Positions 61,560-64,000 of a DNA stretch of 64,000 nt are shown piece by piece. The notes below the pieces were generated by a model, which made no database searches, was not told where the DNA came from, and worked only from the letters and a program-made list of their open reading frames with translations. A program made the position numbers and the translations under genes. Every line of letters begins with the position of its first letter. Within the stretch, counting starts at the first letter, position 1. The stretch comes from Saccharomonospora xinjiangensis XJ-54 (GTDB taxonomy: Bacteria > Actinomycetota > Actinomycetes > Mycobacteriales > Pseudonocardiaceae). The stretch is from contig NZ_JH636049.1 in the NCBI RefSeq assembly GCF_000258175.1, positions 4,630,672 to 4,694,671 on the forward strand. The letters are read 5' to 3'.

Positions 61560-61913
61560 TCAGTCGTCGTCGAAGTCGAAGGGGAAGAACTCGAACCGCA
61601 GGATCTCGTGCCGCGTGATCGCTCTCAGCACCCCCGCGGCATCACGCCTCCGCAGTTGATCCAGCGCGCGGGCGAGCTCCTCCGCCGCACGTGCCGGGTA
61701 GCCGTCGGTTTGCGCCAGGGTGCGATGCAACTGGGAGATCTCCCACCCTTCTCCCGAGCCACTGCCCGCCGGTACCGCGAGCGTGATGTCGAGCAGCCAG
61801 CGTGACGGCTTACCCGTCAGCGCCGGTGTCTGGTGTGCCTCGATGCCCGCGATGTGATCGGCCCTCACCAGCCCGTCGGTGAGTGTGGCGATCCAGATGT
61901 TCTCCAGCCCCAT
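61560..61913 (-). CDS. small protein of unknown function
   Basis: A 117-residue cytoplasmic protein: IWIATLTDGLVRADHIAGIEAHQTPALTGKPSRWLLDITLAVPAGSG, a helical middle (AARAAEELARALDQLRRRDAAGVLRAI) and an acidic-aromatic tail FEFFPFDFDDD. No known motif is recognised. It is convergent with the BASS gene and divergent from the DUF2231 gene, whose control region holds copy 2 of the 19-bp motif. Confidence 0.6.
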   Translation of the reverse strand: MGLENIWIATLTDGLVRADHIAGIEAHQTPALTGKPSRWLLDITLAVPAGSGSGEGWEISQLHRTLAQTDGYPARAAEELARALDQLRRRDAAGVLRAITRHEILRFEFFPFDFDDD

Positions 61914-61985
61914 GCCCTGGTGCGTACCCGGAGTGCGAGCGACGTATGCGTGCCGTGAACAACAGAGAACAACACTAAGCCAAGC

Positions 61986-62004
61986 CGTATAGGACGTTAT
62001 ACAT
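61986..62004. promoter_or_regulatory. 19-bp shared operator-like motif, copy 2
   Basis: CGTATAGGACGTTATACAT is identical to 38226-38244. It lies 72 bases from the divergent start at 61913 and 133 bases from the DUF2231 start at 62137, so it could serve either. The two upstream contexts differ, so the 19 bases alone are conserved, as expected for a regulator site. Confidence 0.6.
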
Positions 62005-62136
62005 GCTTAATCCGATCCGGTGGTTGGCTTTCCGTCACCGCCACCGCCAACGGCATCACTGGAGTGGCCCAGCCTGGAATGGAAGCTCATCACACCCCGG
62101 CCCGATTGGGCGCCCCGGAAACGGGTACCAGCCGGG

Positions 62137-62667
62137 ATGATGCTTCCTCGACTGCTCCGTGCCTCCGAATCCGTGCACCGCATCGACGGTGTCGCCGAGA
62201 CCATCGCCCAGCGTGCGCGCCGCCTGCTGCGGAACAACACCGCCGACCGGCTACTGCGAGGCTCCTGGATCGGCCATCCTGCCCACCCGCTCGTGGTCAC
62301 CGTGCCCATCGGCGCATGGGTCTGCTCCGCGGCCTTCGACGCGCTCGGCGACCGCGAAACCGCACGAAAACTCATCGCCATCGGCTCGCTCACCGCACCG
62401 GCCGCCGCCGTCACCGGACTGGCGGAGTTCGCCCGCCTGTCCACCGTGCAACGCCGCGTCGGCGCGCTGCATTTGGCGGCCAACGTGGTGGCACAAACGT
62501 GTTACCTTACTTCGCACCGCTGCCGGAGGAGAGGCTCTCACGGAACCGGAACACTGTGGAGCCTGCTCGGCCTGGCCGCGGTCGCGGCGGGCGGCGCGCT
62601 CGGCGGCCATCTCTCCTACGCCCTCGGCGCCGGCGTGTACGAGTGGCAGGAAGGCCCCGAGCACTGA
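62137..62667 (+). CDS. DUF2231 family membrane protein
   Basis: 176 residues. A basic lead, then RLLRGSWIGHPAHPLVVTVPIGAWVCSAAFDALGD, the GHP-HP motif of DUF2231, and three further hydrophobic segments (LIAIGSLTAPAAAVTGLAEFARL, ALHLAANVVAQTCYL, WSLLGLAAVAAGGALGGHLSYALGAGVYEW). The function is unknown. The histidines suggest metal or heme contact. The debranching enzyme starts 45 bases downstream and may be cotranscribed. Confidence 0.85.
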   Translation: MMLPRLLRASESVHRIDGVAETIAQRARRLLRNNTADRLLRGSWIGHPAHPLVVTVPIGAWVCSAAFDALGDRETARKLIAIGSLTAPAAAVTGLAEFARLSTVQRRVGALHLAANVVAQTCYLTSHRCRRRGSHGTGTLWSLLGLAAVAAGGALGGHLSYALGAGVYEWQEGPEH

Positions 62668-62712
62668 CCCCGCGGTCGTGATCTCGAACGACCACGCCGA
62701 GGAGGTCCTGGC

Positions 62713-64000
62713 ATGACCGTCACCCTCGTCCACGGAACGTCGTTCTGCGTGTGCGACGACGACGGCGACTTCAGCGGTTCGCGCGCCGAAGGCGCCTTCT
62801 ACCAGGACACTCGCATCCTCTCCGGCTGGCAGTTGCGGATCGACGGCAGGCCCGTCGAACCGATCACCGTGCAGACGCCGGAACCGTTCCATGCGAGGTT
62901 CGTCGGCCGCGCGCACTCCGGCGAGGGCGAGGGCGAGAGTTCCCTTCTCGTGCGCAGAGAACGCTACATCGGCGGAGGCATGCGCGAGGACCTCATCCTC
63001 CGCAACTACGGCCGCACCAAGGTCACCTGCACAGTCAGCCTGCGGGTGACCGCCGACTTCGCCGACGTGTTCGAGGTCAAAGCAGGCCGCATCCAGGAGA
63101 AGGGCCACCACGCGGTGGAGGTCACCGGCACTGGCCTGCACCTGACCCGCTATCTCGACTCCACCAGCAGGGGCGTGCGCATCACGGGACAGACCCTCGA
63201 CGACACCGTCGCCGAGTACTCGCGCGACCGCGTGAGCTTCCGCGTCGTCGTCGCGGGAGGCGAGGAGTGGTACGCCTCCGTGGGAGCCCTTCCCGTCATC
63301 GACGGCACCCCGATCATCCCGCTGTTTCCCCGTGAACATCCCGTCGAACATTCGCGGCCTGCCGTGCTCGCCCGCCGCTGGCGCGAGGAAAGCCCCGTGC
63401 TGCGCTACTCCGACAACCGATCACTCGCGCACACCCTGCAACGCAGCAGGGAAGACCTCGGCGCACTGCGCATGTTCGACCCCGACCGGCCCGACGACGT
63501 CGCCATCGCAGCCGGAGCGCCGTGGTTCATGGCGCTCTTCGGCAGAGACTCGCTGCTCGCCTCCCTCATGTCGCTGGCGATCGACCCCACACTCGCGCTC
63601 GGCACCGTGCAGACCCTCGCGCACCACCAGGGCACCAAGGTGGACCCGGACAGCGAGGAGGAGCCGGGCCGCATCCTGCACGAGGTGCGTTTCGGTGCGG
63701 ACGTCTCACTCGCCCTCGGCGGCAGCCACATCTACTTCGGCACCGTGGACGCCACACCGCTGTTTGTGATGCTGCTCGGCGAACTCAGCCGCTGGGGCAT
63801 CGGAAGGGACCACGTCGAGGCACTGCTCGGGCACGCCGACCGCGCGCTCGACTGGATCGACCGCTACGGCGACCGCGACGGCGACGGCTTCGTCGAGTAC
63901 CACCGCGCCACCGAACGCGGTCTGATCAACCAGGGCTGGAAGGACTCCTGGGACGGCGTGAACTTCGCCGACGGCACCATCGCCCGCTCCCCGATCGCGC
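62713..64000 (+). CDS. glycogen debranching-type (amylo-alpha-1,6-glucosidase-like) protein, 3' end outside window
   Basis: 429 residues visible, running off the window. The N-terminal domain starts VTLVHGTSFCVCDDDGDFSGSRAEGAFYQDTRILSGWQLRIDGRPVEPI, the glycogen-debranching N-terminal pattern. The catalytic (alpha/alpha)6 region begins APWFMALFGRDSLLASLMSLAIDPTLALGTVQTLAHHQG, and ends here in GLINQGWKDSWDGVNFADG. Family members hydrolyse alpha-glucosidic bonds in glycogen-like or related sugars. GAGGTCC precedes the ATG at 62713. Confidence 0.9.
   Translation, partial: MTVTLVHGTSFCVCDDDGDFSGSRAEGAFYQDTRILSGWQLRIDGRPVEPITVQTPEPFHARFVGRAHSGEGEGESSLLVRRERYIGGGMREDLILRNYGRTKVTCTVSLRVTADFADVFEVKAGRIQEKGHHAVEVTGTGLHLTRYLDSTSRGVRITGQTLDDTVAEYSRDRVSFRVVVAGGEEWYASVGALPVIDGTPIIPLFPREHPVEHSRPAVLARRWREESPVLRYSDNRSLAHTLQRSREDLGALRMFDPDRPDDVAIAAGAPWFMALFGRDSLLASLMSLAIDPTLALGTVQTLAHHQGTKVDPDSEEEPGRILHEVRFGADVSLALGGSHIYFGTVDATPLFVMLLGELSRWGIGRDHVEALLGHADRALDWIDRYGDRDGDGFVEYHRATERGLINQGWKDSWDGVNFADGTIARSPIA

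Overview
The window is very GC-rich DNA with GTG/TTG starts, tight ATGA/GTGA gene overlaps and many actinobacterial family markers: DUF3097, DUF3090, the SCO1664 family, DUF5703, LppL, F420-dependent enzymes, an Rpf-type lysozyme domain and ECF42 with its DGPF partner. It most likely comes from the chromosome of a filamentous actinomycete, probably Pseudonocardiaceae (Saccharomonospora/Amycolatopsis-like). The genus is inference. I saw no tRNA, rRNA, CRISPR array or transposase.

Layout. 0-4 kb: a HemK-like methyltransferase, an orphan lactococcin-972-like secreted peptide, a tyrosine recombinase, a site at 3374-3401 that closely matches the actinobacterial chromosome-dimer-resolution site dif, and a small zinc-ribbon protein. 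If the dif call holds, this is the replication terminus. 4-20 kb: housekeeping and accessory genes, namely RidA, HxlR, a GDPD phosphodiesterase, an Rpf-like factor, the ECF42 sigma/DGPF pair with a recognisable promoter, an SGNH hydrolase, SPFH/NfeD, DUF3097, a tandem-duplicated SUKH-like protein, a frameshifted hydrolase, SCO1664/DUF3090, an S9 peptidase, an S66 carboxypeptidase, an F420/PPOX enzyme and a mannosyltransferase.

20-29 kb: a peptide-import cluster (binding protein, two permeases, a double ATPase) diverges from an M55 D-aminopeptidase and an M20 peptidase. Together they look like a peptide uptake-and-hydrolysis unit.

29-38 kb: the most unusual part. It is a run of complex I membrane subunits (nuoA-X-H-J-K-L-M-N) with none of the redox subunits B, C, D, E, F, G or I, followed by malate dehydrogenase. 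Gene X (29345-30418) carries a NuoB-like stretch without the Fe-S cysteines, and NuoH has lost the acidic quinone-loop residues, while most proton-path lysines and glutamates of L, M and K remain. This looks like a proton-translocating membrane arm uncoupled from, or recoupled away from, NADH:quinone chemistry.

38-46 kb: a membrane protein preceded by a 19-bp operator-like motif, an M3 peptidase, and a block resembling the M. tuberculosis Rv2135c-lppL region (phosphatase, UppP, LLM F420 enzyme, aldo/keto reductase, LppL, DUF5703). 46-64 kb: a LexA-boxed small gene, a BBE oxidoreductase divergent from a WYL regulator with a perfect inverted repeat between them, YciO, a PIG-L deacetylase, a CoxM/S/L-type molybdenum hydroxylase, a second copy of the intergenic repeat seen at the window start, a phytoene-desaturase-like enzyme, an SDR epimerase, a BASS transporter, and a DUF2231/glycogen-debranching pair preceded by the second copy of the 19-bp motif.
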